NCBI GenBank assembly: GCA_900073065.1
Contig: FJOG01000010.1
Span: 765,178-829,177 of the forward strand
Direction: 5' to 3'
Source of the DNA: Phialocephala subalpina
Taxonomy: Eukaryota > Ascomycota > Leotiomycetes > Helotiales > Mollisiaceae
DNA: 64,000 nucleotides
Positions 46,903 to 58,849 of this stretch are shown piece by piece. Positions within the stretch are counted from its first letter, which is position 1. Every line of letters starts with the position of its first letter. A program made the translations under genes and the position numbers. The notes beneath the pieces are model-generated. The model searched no databases. It saw nothing but the letters and a program-made list of their open reading frames with translations, and was not told where the DNA came from.

Positions 46903-48897
46903 CTCGTTTTGATGGGGATGTTGTGATGTTTGAGGTACTTGACGGTGCGATTCAAGGCTGTATGGAGAGCTGTTTTGAAGGATCCGCAATCGAGGCTTCG
47001 GGGAGTCGCTCGAAGGCTTGGATTTAGCGGCTCTGCGTGAGGGCCGATGGTCTTCCTCGACCAAAAGAGTGCAAGAGCTTTGGAAAGTCAGTAAGAATTC
47101 GACAATCAGGAGGATGGCGGGGTCTTACCCTAAGCAGCTGCTTTTACCACGCCAGTATTCTTTCTCAACAGGTACTCCACGAAGGTCGGGATCGAGGGGA
47201 GTTTCCGGGTTGCTTTGCGTAAGCAGCAGCAATGGTGCTGGATTCAGCAAGACCGAGAGGCTGGTTACAGAAAGTCAGTATTCATCATATACTCAATCCC
47301 AAGAGCAGTATGGAAACCCAAGCGAGAGACCACTCGCATATTCTTGTGTAGAGGGGGCACGAGATCACACAGGAAGTGATGAAAAAGGGGAAGCGAATTC
47401 GAGCAGAAGAAAGGGGAGCCGAGATGCATGACACCTGACAGGGATGATGAAGGGCCCAGCAAGACCAGGCAGGGGCTGTTTGATGGCCGAGGTAGGAAGA
47501 GCGGAGCTCTGGCTGCCTTTGTAATGGTAACATGGATGCTTCTGTGGGCTGTGTGTGGACCAGGTATGGATGATGGCTGGAGGTGAACTAAACACGACGG
47601 GCTGTCGTGTCAAGAACACTTCGAAAAGGGGCATGAGATTTGTGGTTGAGTGCTTCTGGGAAAGGTAGTATGAGGTAGGCGATTGAGATTGGGATTGTGG
47701 ATGATCATACTGACTGTCTGCCAGAGGCTTCTTCGTCTTCCAATCCTGTCTTTGTTATCAGCTTGCTGATTGAGTTTGGGAAGATGTGATGCGCGCCATT
47801 GTCGATCTGCGGAGGGTATGGTGAGAACCTACAAAGGACTAGAAGATTTCAGCGATGTTCTTGTCTGCAGAGCAGAGGTCTTTGAGGTATCTGCATACGT
47901 CTGGACAAGCTGTGCAGTGCACGATGCGCTCGATCTGCGATAAACCTCTGAGCGGGATGAAGACTTAGCGCTTCGGAGATCAACAGAGGTCACAATGACT
48001 GCGGAATATCAAGTGATGAATCAATTGATGATTGCCAATAGCTTCTGAATGAATTTTGTCGTTGTCGCAGTTGTTCGTGGTTGAGATTATTTGTGCGGAA
48101 GGTCTAGCGAGCGAGATTTTATGTTGGAGACGGGCGAGGCTCCCAAAATTCCTAAGATGGGACGAGGCCATCTCAGGTGATTGACCTTCTATCGGACCAA
48201 TCGGTGCTCTACTGCTCCGTTTTTCGTTATCGCAGCCCTTCTCAGATATCATTAATGGTTATGCTTTGCCAGTCACTTCACCAGTCACTTCACATGATCA
48301 TGTTCTGCTCTTTGGGCTCTACATATATATTTGCAGACTCGTAGATATTGCCCTTTGCCACAATGGAATTTCCAGTGTGCTTTAGTGGCTCTTGTAAATG
48401 GTTAGAGATGCATTCGTGGAGGCAAAACTCTACGACAAGTTGAGCTCATGCCAAAGGGCAGCATCACAAAAGCAGGATTAGCCGTACCGACCACTTAAGT
48501 TTCTGCTCCTGTGCTGGTCACTCCCCCAAGAATGAACAATTTTGGTATTGTAATGTCAGCTTAATCTACTTCCATCAGTTGCTAGCTATCACTGTATTCT
48601 CCCGCTTCAAATCAGTGGAAGATATCCCGTTCGTGCTGGCAAAAATCTCGAGTAATCGATGCTCTTCAAGTGAGTCAAGTGATTGGTATGGTAAATAATC
48701 AAATATTACAGAGGCAGCACCCAAAATTATCAACGACGAAGAAGACGGTTGGCTGTAATTATTGCTACAATATAACAAGCGTACATCATTCTGACAAAGG
48801 CATTTCAGAACTATGCCAAGTATGCTTGGAGTTGTCAGTAACTACTTCCAAAATGAACGCATCAATTTCTCTTCACTGGGGTGCTTCTCCCTCTCAT
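46903..48897. other. Gene-free stretch C1-D2
   Basis: Frames up to 137 codons occur on both strands without motif or splice support. Nothing else is seen. Confidence 0.35.
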
Positions 48898-50409
48898 TTA
48901 ATCCATATACTCGCTGTCCTCGGAGTCAGCCTTCCTCTTCCGGCCTCCTCCAGTACGCTTCTTCGATGCGCCTGAAAGACTGATGCTTGACAATTGAGAC
49001 TCGAACTCCTCTCGCTTAATGAGTCTGCCAACTCTCTTGTGTGGAACTGGCGTAGAGAACAGGTCGCTGGTCATATGGTAGGGAGAATTCTTCTGCTTCT
49101 TCTTGGAGGGTCGATTTGTCGAGGTGGTAGTAGGTGTCTTTGGTGTCTTTGCAGTCGGTGTTTCGGAGCTAGCGAAAAGTCCAGAATGAAGACCAGGCCC
49201 AAAATCAATTCTCTGGCCTCCTTTTGGACCTGGTTTAGGAATGGCACGCCAAGTTGGTGTGACACCGAAGTCCAGATTCTTGCTGCGGGGTGCTGCTCTC
49301 ATATCCATCGGATTGGTATTCCATGGCTGGTTTTCTGGGAGATCATCGGCGAAAGTAACTGTTTTCGTCTTTGCTGCCTTTGGAGGTGTTGCCGTGGATT
49401 GAGCCAGCCAATTCATCGTAGTTGGATCAGTGACATTGTCGAGTTCCATCTCGTCGTATCCGCTCTCGTCCATGTCGTACGTCATTCCAAAGCTTCCGGT
49501 GTCGACTACAATAGTTCTCTCTGGCTTGCGCTTCTTGGGGGATGGGATTATCTTCTCCGTGTCTGGAAGTTCCGTAGGAAACTCCTCCCAACCCTCGTTG
49601 TGTCGAACCTGGAGGAACAACTTAGCAATTGCTTTCAAAATCTGAGAACTGGGACTCGTACATAGCCAGATCTGGTTCTGCCCTCGGTCTTTGGAACCTC
49701 CTTGAATATATTCTGCAGCATGATTAGCGGTGTTCACAAAATAACAAGGTCGACGACATACCACTTCTTCTTCGGTGTCATCATCATCCAAATCATCGTT
49801 GTCTGAATCTTCAGCCTCTGTAAGGACATTCTCCTGATTGACCAAATCATCCTCTCTGACATACTGGATCTTGTACGTGGCCATGCGTCTCAGCTTGTCC
49901 TCCAGTGTCTTTCGACGAGGTCTCCTTCTACCACCAGCTTCGCCCATCTCCTCATCTTCGGTATCCTCGTCTCCATCTCTTTCACTGTTCCAACTTGCGC
50001 CTCTGAATGCCTTCCACTCCTTCTTTGCTTTCTTATACTCTTGGTAGTATGTCTTGCGGTAGCGGGCGTAGAAAATGGTCTTGTTCCTCAGTATCTGCAT
50101 TGCGTCCCAGGTTTCTCTGCTTGTTCCTTTCAAGTGACCCGCAAACCAGTCGAGAATATCGTAGAGGAGATAATTTCCCTTGGTCTCTCGAAGCATTCGG
50201 TGGATACTGACGCGCTGGTGATGATGGAGACGCTGCCAGCGGTTCTGCGAGGTGACTTTCTGCTTTCGACCAATATGCTCCGAGACCATAGCCATAATGC
50301 GCCGGATCTGTCTGCCATGCTCGTAGTCAAGGCCAGCCAGGAACCGCCAAGGCGATTCGATGGATGATTCGGTGACGTTCTGGCCCCAGAGGAGCTTGTT
50401 GGAAGTCAT
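48898..50409 (-). CDS. Array member D2: helical-domain protein with acidic middle
   Basis: Read without introns the frame is 503 aa. Two good introns fit inside it: 49713..49761 (49 nt, GTATGT...GCTAAT...GCAG) and 49621..49661 (41 nt). Together they remove 90 nt and keep frame, giving exons 49762..50409, 49662..49712 and 48898..49620 and a 473-aa protein. I favour the spliced form. The N-terminus has the array's helical domain (FLAGLDYEHGRQIRRIMAMV, HHHQRVSIHRMLRE, LLYDILDWFAGHL). A basic region follows (YYQEYKKAKKEWKAFR), then a long Asp/Glu stretch. The C-terminal half is Thr/Pro/Lys-rich and ends SKKRTGGGRKRKADSED. The Myb-like module is absent. Function is unknown. Confidence 0.72.
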   Translation of the reverse strand: MTSNKLLWGQNVTESSIESPWRFLAGLDYEHGRQIRRIMAMVSEHIGRKQKVTSQNRWQRLHHHQRVSIHRMLRETKGNYLLYDILDWFAGHLKGTSRETWDAMQILRNKTIFYARYRKTYYQEYKKAKKEWKAFRGASWNSERDGDEDTEDEEMGEAGGRRRPRRKTLEDKLRRMATYKIQYVREDDLVNQENVLTEAEDSDNDDLDDDDTEEEVVCRRPCYFVNTANHAAEYIQGGSKDRGQNQIWLCTSPSSQILKAIAKLFLQVRHNEGWEEFPTELPDTEKIIPSPKKRKPERTIVVDTGSFGMTYDMDESGYDEMELDNVTDPTTMNWLAQSTATPPKAAKTKTVTFADDLPENQPWNTNPMDMRAAPRSKNLDFGVTPTWRAIPKPGPKGGQRIDFGPGLHSGLFASSETPTAKTPKTPTTTSTNRPSKKKQKNSPYHMTSDLFSTPVPHKRVGRLIKREEFESQLSSISLSGASKKRTGGGRKRKADSEDSEYMD

Positions 50410-51500
50410 AGTAACGGATTGTTTTCCGATCTTGAATTCGATGATGTGAGCAAGTTGCGAAGGCTTTCTCGAAGTTGGTCGGTCTTGCGATGGTGTTGTT
50501 GTTGTGGAGTTGTCAGTTGCGCGCGCGCTCGCTTAGGATTTGTATGCCGCCTCGAGAAATATCGTCACAATCTGCTTGTTTTGGCTTCGGCAGCACCCAA
50601 TGTATCCCAAAATATTGCGCTAGAAGATATTTTTTTGTCTTATTTCCCTCGCACTTGCAGACGATATCAGCGTAAAAAGGACAAAATTCACATCGCACAA
50701 TTCAAAACTCTACCACATCAACGAGCCTTCTTCGGAAGCACAAAAGATCTAAGAACTGTACGTCTGATTCCTGTTACTTTCGTTAGTACTCGTACCCTAG
50801 GACGAAATCGGGACTGATAGATGACGGCACCAATACCTCGAGTCACCGACGAGACATGTTAAACGTAGGACGATTTTGTCCGAATCTTAAGTCAAAGCTT
50901 CTACAAGGACTTTGAGCGTCAACATCACACCATCTTGGTGACCTATAGTACTTGAAACTATATGGTAGAGTGGAAGGACAGATCAGCATCCTGAGTTCCT
51001 GTTCGAGAGTTGAAGCAGAGTGGCAAGGACGGGAAGGAGCTGCCGGGGAATACAGGGGAGGTGTAGATGAGGGAAATCTTTCTCGTTATCAAGGCAAGCA
51101 CTGTCGTTCCTTCCTTGGGAGTCTATCCCTGGCAATTACCCTGCAGGATGCTAGAGCTCTTGGAGAGTTGGATACTCGATGTCAGGATACTATACCAAAC
51201 TAACACTCTTGGCCCACACATTCAATCCTTAACTCCCTGGCCTGTGTCCCTCCTGGTCATCATAATACATTAGATCTTATACCGCTACAATTCATACCCG
51301 TAGTTTATCTAGAGCAGAAAGCACAGAATAGTCTATTTGTAAAAACATAAAAGTCTTGAAGTCAGCTTCCAAGCCCTATGCCGGAAAGAATCCCTCGGAT
51401 CTCTCCAAGCAATCTCGACTCTAAACTTACTGGAGACTCAGTGAGAAGCAGTAAACTGCCAGTAATATTCCTCTCTACTCAGTTCCCGACAACTACCAGT
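50410..51500. other. Intergenic D3-D2
   Basis: This contains the 5' region of D2 and the 3' end of D3, which lie on the same strand. No gene is seen. Confidence 0.35.
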
Positions 51501-53187
51501 TTAGTCCCCATTCGTCTTTGGGTCGCTCTCCTTCCTCTCCAGCAACATCTTGTCTGCCACCTCAGCCTCACCAGACTCGTCCTTATCAAAGTTCTCTGCG
51601 CCAGAGTCTGCCTCCCCTTCTGCATGTACTTCGGGATCCGTTTCACCCTCTGCTTCTGCACTAGAGTCCGTCTCCCCAAACTCGTATCCCCTGCCGGCAG
51701 AGTCACCACTTCGATTTAGTGTGGTGTGCTTGTTCCAAACATTTCTATTATAAAAGGAGGGGACTTGAAAACTCTCTTTGGTTTCTACTTTCGGTCGAAC
51801 TTGTAGTGTGCTGATACGCTTTGCGGGAGGAAGGGAAGCCTCAGTGTCCTCCGAAGGCCGCTTCAAAAGCTTTGGTCGTGACTCCTTCTCTTGTATGTTA
51901 GCTAGAATTCAGAGAGAAATGCTTTAACAGACTCACCATATCGCCAGTTCCAGCATTTTGTCTGCTAACTGGCAAAGATTCCCCGGCCTCACGTTCAAGC
52001 AAAACCTGTTCCTGAAGCTTTTGAGAGTACTCGACTTTAGACAACTTCAACACCCTTTCCAATTCTTCGTGCTCTTCCTCGTCAACCTCGGAATCTGAAA
52101 AATCATAGGCAGAGTGAACCTCGCCTCCAAGCTGTCTCTCAGGGTCCCCAACCGTAGGATTATAACTGTTATGCAGTGCCGCCGTAATAGGACTGTGTTC
52201 GTACGCGCCAGGATGGCTGTGTGTGGCTTGAATCGGCCTTGGGGCAATCATTAGACATGGTTGGGGGCGAAAGTTGCTACTGACTCTCTGTGCCTCTGCA
52301 TCAAATTTGGCCTGCAACCTCAACGCCATCAAACAGTCCGCGTCCACATCTGCTATGTGATTAAGTGCGGAAAGGTCTGCTGTTTGACCCACTGCCAAGT
52401 GCGCGAGGGGCGGCTTGGTGCTCTGTGCTGTAGAAATGGTGGCGGCGTGAGGTGAAAATGATGTCTGGCCGTATGGTGATGTATACGTAGATTGATCGTT
52501 ACTAGAGAAGGACTGTCCAAAGTAATCTGGAGTCTGTCGTCTTTTTGGAGGCCCAGTCGTATTCATCTGAGGTTCTGGAGCAGAAGCGCGTTGTGAACGT
52601 GGCGGTAGATCCTCTTTCGGTGTATTGCAGAGAGCGTCAGACGATACAGAACCGTCTCTGCTATGTATCATAGCCTCGAGGTTGAGAGCCTTCTCAGCAT
52701 CGTCTGCCAATACTGGCACGTTGGTGTCTCTAATCCTTCGGTGGAGTGTACTTGGCGGTAGCTGTTCAATGGATGGAGTCTCGCTTCCTCCATTCGTGTT
52801 GTTGGCAGCTAATTCTAATAATTCCGAGGGACGAGCAGGTTGTGTATTGATCAGAAGAGAAGCAAGTGGCTGCGTCAGTGGCATTTGTAGGTTGGCGGCG
52901 TGGCGTTCCATGGCCTCTACTGCAGACATGAGTCTGAAAGCCGTTCGTCCAATCCATGGCACGCCCAAGAAGACCTCCACCAGGTGGTTCCATTCTTGGT
53001 CAATCTCTCCTTGAACTCTGATTATCTCGAGAGTTATGATCTGCTGGTCTGTCAAGCCGTAGAGGCGCGCGCTGTTGCTATGTCGACCTCCAATCCACCA
53101 GTACCGGAGGGCAAGAGCCATGCGGCGCATAGAAGCCTTATCTTGGGGATCATATCCGGCGAAGAATCCGTCTGTCTGCGGTGCCAT
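51501..53187 (-). CDS. Array member D3: helical domain plus UIM-like helix
   Basis: Exons 51937..53187 and 51501..51887 (49-nt intron, GTGAGT...GCTAAC...GAG) give 545 aa. The N-terminal domain reads GFFAGYDPQDKASMRRMALA, LTDQQIITLEIIRVQ, LVEVFLGVPWIGRTAFRLM. The middle is Ser/Pro/Thr-rich and likely disordered. Near 355-395, after DFSDSEVDEEEHEE, comes LERVLKLS, the counterpart of LQRVLKKS in C1 and close to a ubiquitin-interacting helix. The last exon is Lys/Arg- then Glu/Asp-rich, with repeats of the type E-x-D/E-S-x-A-E. The start MAPQTDGFFAG was chosen over an upstream Met that would add LLLIERISG. The gene is divergent from E5. Confidence 0.72.
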
Positions 53188-53597
53188 GATGTTCGGTCCA
53201 GAGATTCTCTCGATTAGCAGAAGAAACAAGAGCTCGAGCTCAATGTGGAAGGTGCGAACCCGGAGTCGAATAGCCCCAAACGGAGGTGGAAGGTTTCACC
53301 AAGGAAGGAATGTCCGAGGCCAATTTCTGCTTATCCACCGCAGCTTCAATCTTGGTACGATGGACATTATCCTCGAAAGATTTTTATTGGACTTCCAGGA
53401 AACAATACGGCACGTGACCTCGCTTAGCCCGCTACGCGCCGGCCCCCCTTTTATTAGGTTAGGTTCCCCGTAGCGTAGACGACTACCACAAGGAGATCGA
53501 ACAACTTTGCCCCGCACAGCCTTCCTGCCTTGACAACTGCAAGTCCAGATTCTGGTCCAATACCGTACTTGAGCTCATCAAAATAGCCGAATCGTCA
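53188..53597. promoter_or_regulatory. Divergent promoter region D3/E5
   Basis: 410 bp lie between the starts of D3 (minus) and E5 (plus). No certain element is recognised. Confidence 0.4.
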
Positions 53598-54153
53598 ATG
53601 GAGAATAGGGAGAACCGTATTGGAGATGGCGGAGAGGCAGCTTGCATATGTGGAGCCCAGTTAGGCCCAGCAGTAAGAATCATTGGTGTCTGTGATGGCC
53701 ATCTTACTGACAATTACCAGAACGCAGATGTCGATCATGCATGCACAGACCAAGAAGCAACGCTATCTATTGTATGTCTTCTATATAATTTACCGCCTGT
53801 TGGTACTCGCACTGATGATTTTGCAGAGTCTGCCACCAAAGACCAACAGCTGGACGATGGCGGAGAACGTGTATGTACTGGAGTTGGTGGAACTCAAGGT
53901 GTGGGATCTCAATCGGACACTCAACAAGACGGATTTTGAGGAGATTGCAAGAGGAATGGAGAAGAAATTTGGAGGGCATATTGTTGGAGTTGGACAGAAA
54001 TTAGCAACAGCACTGGGAAAGCAGGAGATGTTCGCCCAGTCAAGCTGGTATTACCCCTCTCGCAATTCAAACTCTCTTCATAGCTACGTGACGAGAAAGG
54101 GCGGAGTCTGGGAACACAAATACATCCAGATTCTGAACCACTATCTCCACTAG
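53598..54153 (+). CDS. Array member E5: short Myb/SANT-like protein with HSYVT tail
   Basis: Model: exons 53598..53672, 53721..53771 and 53827..54153, 150 aa. The half-module is NSWTMAENVYVLELVELKVW, then LNRTLNKTDFEEIARGMEKK and FGGHIVGVGQ. The tail is SSWYYPSRNSNSLHSYVTRK. The second exon is uncertain. The 48 nt between exons 1 and 2 are a multiple of three and open, and they contain VCDGH, which resembles VIDGYHY of the 42-nt exon in E6. Either that piece is coding or it is an intron with a good CTGAC...CAG end. E5 and E7 are the closest pair in the array: the run LNRTLNK-DFE-IA is shared. Confidence 0.72.
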
Positions 54154-54614
54154 AGTGGCAGAGGAGTACTTGCAAAAATTCACGCGTAGGCTGTTAGCTA
54201 GTAGTTTCTTCTCAAATGGATCCACCTCTCCATGCCCGAAGTATGTCGTCTGATTGAAGCCCCATCCATCTTAGGACATTTAGCGTGCCTGACTCGAATT
54301 TTTCAGCCCCGATTTCCGCTTCCATTTCCAAATTCTTCTCGCGTAGACTTCGTTTTGCCGCCACCTCAAAAGCGTGCTACCGAAGCCCAGCAACATCACA
54401 CGCGAAATGATTCTACTTCCTCACGATACTTGCATATTACGCAATCCATAAGGTACGTTCATCGTTTCTTGTCCTCAACAGCGTCTGCCCTCCGCTGCCC
54501 GCTATATCTTCGAGATATTATGCGCGTCGGTCCCGCTTTTCTGAATCCATTCCGTGATATCCATCACTCAACGTGGGCTTACAAATACTGTGTGAACATT
54601 AGCATACGGACAAG
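54154..54614. other. Intergenic E5-C2
   Basis: This is the upstream region of C2, with pyrimidine-rich stretches. No gene is supported. Confidence 0.35.
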
Positions 54615-56610
54615 ATGTTTACTGGATTCGACCTTGGTAACGCCAACTCCCTCCAACTTCTAGCAGTCGGAATAGAGTCCTGGCGCGATGGCATCAAAGA
54701 TCTCACCACCGTCAAAGCCCTCAAACGCCTGACTAGACACCAACATTCGGTAATTGAAATGATTGATCAACGAATGAGAAGAAGTCCGTTGATCAACGAG
54801 ATCGTCCAGGCGTTCCTGGACACTCCGCGGTTGGGCGCCAAGTACAAACTGCTAGCTGCGGGCAGATATTTAAAGGAATATGCCACGGTGGAGGCGGAAG
54901 AACCTAGAATGTTGGTGTACCAGAATGCTCTGCGAGCATGGAAGGACAGAATACCTACACCAGTCCCCGTTGATCATGCGGAGCGGACCCGACAAGTAAT
55001 GCTGGAGGCGAAATACACTGCTCAACGCGATCTGGCGCGACGTGGTGGAGGTCCCGGTACGATTGGAGGAGTTGCGGAATCCGACGCCTATGTGGGTACC
55101 CTCAACATGCCGCTTGCTGGGACAGATAACTGACAATAATGGTCAGGATACCAGCGACGGTGAAGGGGGGATTGTGACAGCCAAAAAGTCGAGAAAGTCC
55201 AGGAAGAGTACGAAGAATTCCACGATAGATCCTCCGAAGAGAAAGACTAGTCAGCGGAAGAAGAAGGCCTCCTTCATAGATCAACAGTCCGAAGTTCATG
55301 AAACCTTGACACAGCCATTGGGCCCGCCTCCGAAGGAAGCCTTACCAGGAATGGCCACGATGCCACCAACGTGGAGGAACCCAGCGGCAAGGACATTCGC
55401 TAAAATCCCTTCATCGAGCTCGTTCGCGATTCCAGGCGGCGAGGACACGTTTACCACGCGGCAGAAAATACTCGATGAGGAGATTTCTCGCCATGAGCAT
55501 CAAGTTGAAGATGCAAAGGCAGCTGAAGCCCCATCCAGGGAGCCATCCGACGTTCCTGAAATTTCGAGCGTGAGTAGTCTCTCGTTCATCGTTTTGTACT
55601 TATACAGTCACTGATCCGAGTTACAGGACTCAAGCTCTTCGGATTCTGAAGACTCGAACTGTGGTGAAAAGAAGAAAACAGAGAAGAATGCACCAAAGCG
55701 GAGACGAGGAGATGAGGCCATTGGCCACAACGTTGACAAGGAGATGGCCGTGCTAGGAGAGGCGGACGACTCGAAATTAGTAATTGTATTCGACACCAGA
55801 AGAAAAAGCAAGCTCAATCCAGGCAACTACATCCCAGGTGAGCGAGTTGTATACGACTGGCTGGAGCTAGGAAATACTTACCCGGACTGGAAAAGCGTGA
55901 AAGACATCCGTCGCTTGAATAAGTGGCGCCGACAGATCATGAAACGTAACTTCGGGAAAGTACGGAACGATAGGCCACCTTGGATTCAAAGCGAGAAGAG
56001 ACTGGTCCTTGATCTTGTGGCTGAGCAACTACTTCGAAAACCAAAGCTGAAGTGGAATCGCCTGGCGAATAGATACAATGAGGTACAGAGAGGTGTTGTT
56101 CAGAAAGCCGAGGAGAAGCTCTTAGCAAAAGGAAAGAACAATGAGGATATATTGGTGAAGGATCGCGACTCCCCATGGCGCACGAGAGGCTCCATATACG
56201 CCATGAGCAGGAAATGGTCCGAGATTGCCAAGCTTGTCCGAGATGTCAAGCAAAACAAGAAGCAACAGGATGCCAAACATAAAAGGAAAAAGCAGAACGG
56301 CATGAAGAAGTTGCCTATCGGTCATGATGCCGACACATCGGGAGACGACGACGAAGTACCCGAACCCAACTCTGAGGTCTCTCCCACCCTCAAGAGAAAA
56401 ACTTCCACAAGCGGATCTTCGAAGACTGCTATGAAGTCACCATCAACGTCGCCCCCAAAGCAAGGCCAAGCGAAGAAGAGAACTCCCATCAGCCGAAAGA
56501 GAAAGTCTGAGAAACTCGAGGAGGGTGAAGAAAGTTCAGACCATGATGCCTCGATTTTGGATGTTGCAGATGATGAGGATGATAACAGTGTTCCTCGTTC
56601 CAGCTCCTGA
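54615..56610 (+). CDS. Array member C2: helical domain plus Myb/SANT-like module
   Basis: Exons 54615..55091, 55147..55569 and 55627..56610 (introns 55 and 57 nt; the first has donor GTGGGT and a CTGAC branch) give 627 aa. The protein starts MFTGFDLGNANSLQLLAVGI and continues with LTRHQHSVIEMIDQRM and LINEIVQAFLDTPRLGAKYK. A Lys/Ser-rich linker follows. The module reads RVVYDWLELGNTYPDW, DIRRLNKWRRQIMKRNFG (about 393), RPPWIQSEKRLVLDLVAEQL (419) and LKWNRLANRYNEVQRG (443). A segment shared with C3 comes next (SPWRTRGSIYAMSRKWSEI). The C-terminus is basic then acidic (KKRTPISRKRKSEK). The frame is intact. This is the best complete reference copy of the C-type. Confidence 0.75.
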
Positions 56611-56946
56611 GTAACAAGCCGAGAACGAAGTAGTCCCACCGTTTGAAGGGTATCTCTCATTTTCAAGTCTTTAATGTTAACTCGGAGCCATCTTCAATTT
56701 TTCCTTTGTCCAACAATCCTTACTGTAATGAAGGAAGTATTCATGAGTTTTGCCTCTCGGTAACAAGGGGAAGGTGCAACCTTACGCGGCACCTTCCATA
56801 TTAGAGTCTCTGCGAATCGGGCCTTCAAAGAATAAATCCATTTCAGAACTTTACTCCCCAAAACGAATGATCTACAAATGAAGTGACCAAAATGGATATG
56901 GGGCGGTGGAAATAGATGGCTAATATAGGGAGGTGAGACGGTGGCT
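56611..56946. other. Intergenic between convergent C2 and E8
   Basis: This holds two 3' ends and nothing else visible. Confidence 0.35.
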
Positions 56947-58099
56947 TCATTTGTTGGCTATGTTGAATGCCTTTTTGCTTCCAACCCCCACAGTAGTGTT
57001 GATGAACTCTGCATCCAAAGCTTCCTTTATCTCATTGAAATCACCCTTTGTAAGCATGCGATTCTTGCGCTTGATCGTTTCCTCGACTTGTTCGAAAAGG
57101 AAGTCGGTCTCCTTCTTTGTCCAGCTTCGGTGAGGAGCTTTTCCAACAGCGGAGAGGGCGCTTGAAGGCGGTTGTGAGGAGGGAGNNNNNNNNNNNNNNN
57201 NNNNNNNNNNNNNNNNNNNNNNNNNNNNNNNNNNNNNNNNNNNNNNNNNNNNNNNNNNNNNNNNNNNNNNNNNNNNNNNNNNNNNNNNNNNNNNNNNNNN
57301 NNNNNNNNNNNNNNNNNNNNNNNNNNNNNNNNNNNNNNNNNNNNNNNNNNNNNNNNNNNNNNNNNNNNNNNNNNNNNNNNNNNNNNNNNNNNNNNNNNNN
57401 NNNNNNNNNNNNNNNNNNNNNNNNNNNNNNNNNNNNNNNNNNNNNNNNNNNNNNNNNNNNNNNNNNNNNNNNNNNNNNNNNNNNNNNNNNNNNNNNNNNN
57501 NNNNNNNNNNNNNNNNNNNNNNNNNNNNNNNNNNNNNNNNNNNNNNNNNNNNNNNNNNNNNNNNNNNNNNNNNNNNNNNNNNNNNNNNNNNNNNNNNNNN
57601 NNNNNNNNNNNNNNNNNNNNNNNNNNNNNCGGAAGTGGCAGAACTTGGTGTTTCCGCAAGTGCTTGAAAGGAAGGCGCAGGGGTTGTAGAGTCTGGTGTT
57701 CTCGCAAGCATAGCACCCAGCGTATCTCCTGGCTCGACATGCGTGCCCTGCTATTTTGTTAGCTGCTTGGTTGTCTTGCGCAAAGAGCAGCACTCATACC
57801 TGATATCCTTTGTCTGGTGACTCAAATGGAACTGCAGAAACAACTTGCATGCGGCGATCTGCGGGAAGACGTTCGATATGCTCAACCTGCTACTCTTTAG
57901 CATGTTACTTTGAACGTTAGAGGGTGCAGACTTGCAGCCTCAGCACCGCAATAATGGTACCATGTGCCCATGAAGTGCTGCGGTGAGTTAGCAAATCCCT
58001 GGAAAGATAAGATCATGAGGAGCAATAAACCATCGCTACTATCTTTGGCTCCTCTTCATTTGCGTCACCAAGATCAATGTGCTGTTGTACGGAAGACAT
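56947..58099 (-). CDS. Array member E8: short Myb/SANT-like protein, interrupted by an assembly gap
   Basis: Exons 58031..58099, 57936..57977 (42 nt), 57800..57889 and 56947..57747 give 333 codons, of which 148 fall in the N run. Exon 2 reads HFMGTWYHYCGAEA and has the size, phase and G-x-x-Y spacing of exon 2 in E4 and E6. The intron after it is GC-AG type (GCAAGT). The first intron has a weak donor (GTTTAT). After a Ser/Thr/Pro-rich part and the gap comes the half-module: RSWTKKETDFLFEQVEETIK, then LTKGDFNEIKEALDAEF and VGVGSKKAFN. It ends there, without the HSYVT tail of E5 and E7. The frame appears kept across the gap, but gap length may be nominal. Confidence 0.6.
57186..57629. other. 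Assembly gap (444 N)
   Basis: A run of 444 N lies inside the last exon of E8, in a Ser/Pro/Thr-rich coding part that may contain a repeat hard to assemble. Confidence 0.99.
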
Positions 58100-58849
58100 T
58101 GCTGGCGCTTTGTCTTGTAGTTGACTTGAGGGACCTTGAGGTATCGATCCTTGAAAAGGCGCAGACTTGGTTCGGAAAGTCTTGGTAAGTGGAAGGTGTT
58201 GATGAGCGCGAACCTGGAAGATATTCGCTCTCGAACTGGCCAATTTGACGCCATTCTCGATGAAGCAAGTTAGGTTCGCTACTGTCACGCTAGTGAAGGC
58301 GGTGACTGTAGCCTTGTATATCAGACGCATTTGCTCAATTGAAAGGGCATATACCGTGCGTTGACAATGTCTGTGCTTCTCAAATCTACCTACATCCAAC
58401 CTTAAGCTCTCATATGTTATAGAGCAGTATGATGCAGCCGTATTCTGAGTAATTAGAGTTTAAAGACCAAAAAAATACAGAAAGACATTGTTTTGGCGTT
58501 CTTTGTTACTTGAAGCGCCTTGTGGTGCTTTGACATTCTTCAGTTAGTAGCAGATGGGTTGTCCGTGTACGAGAATATAGCTCCAACACCTCAAGAATAG
58601 GAGGCTCCTGTACTTAATACTCACACGAACAGGGTGTTTATAGGATCTTGCAGGAGATATTGGAAGCTTACTCGTCTTTACTCATCTTTGAGCTATCTGC
58701 AATGGTATATAGCCACAGTTTTGAAGCGTGTGTGCTGCTTGCTCGTGCACATGGCTAACTACTCCACTCGAACTGTTTGAGCTATTTCTCTACAGTGACT
58801 CTATAATGTCTGAGAGTTACTTGGAATATGAATGTTAGGGTATTCTTCA
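58100..58849. other. Gene-free stretch upstream of E8
   Basis: No gene is supported. It is AT-rich toward the right. Confidence 0.3.
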
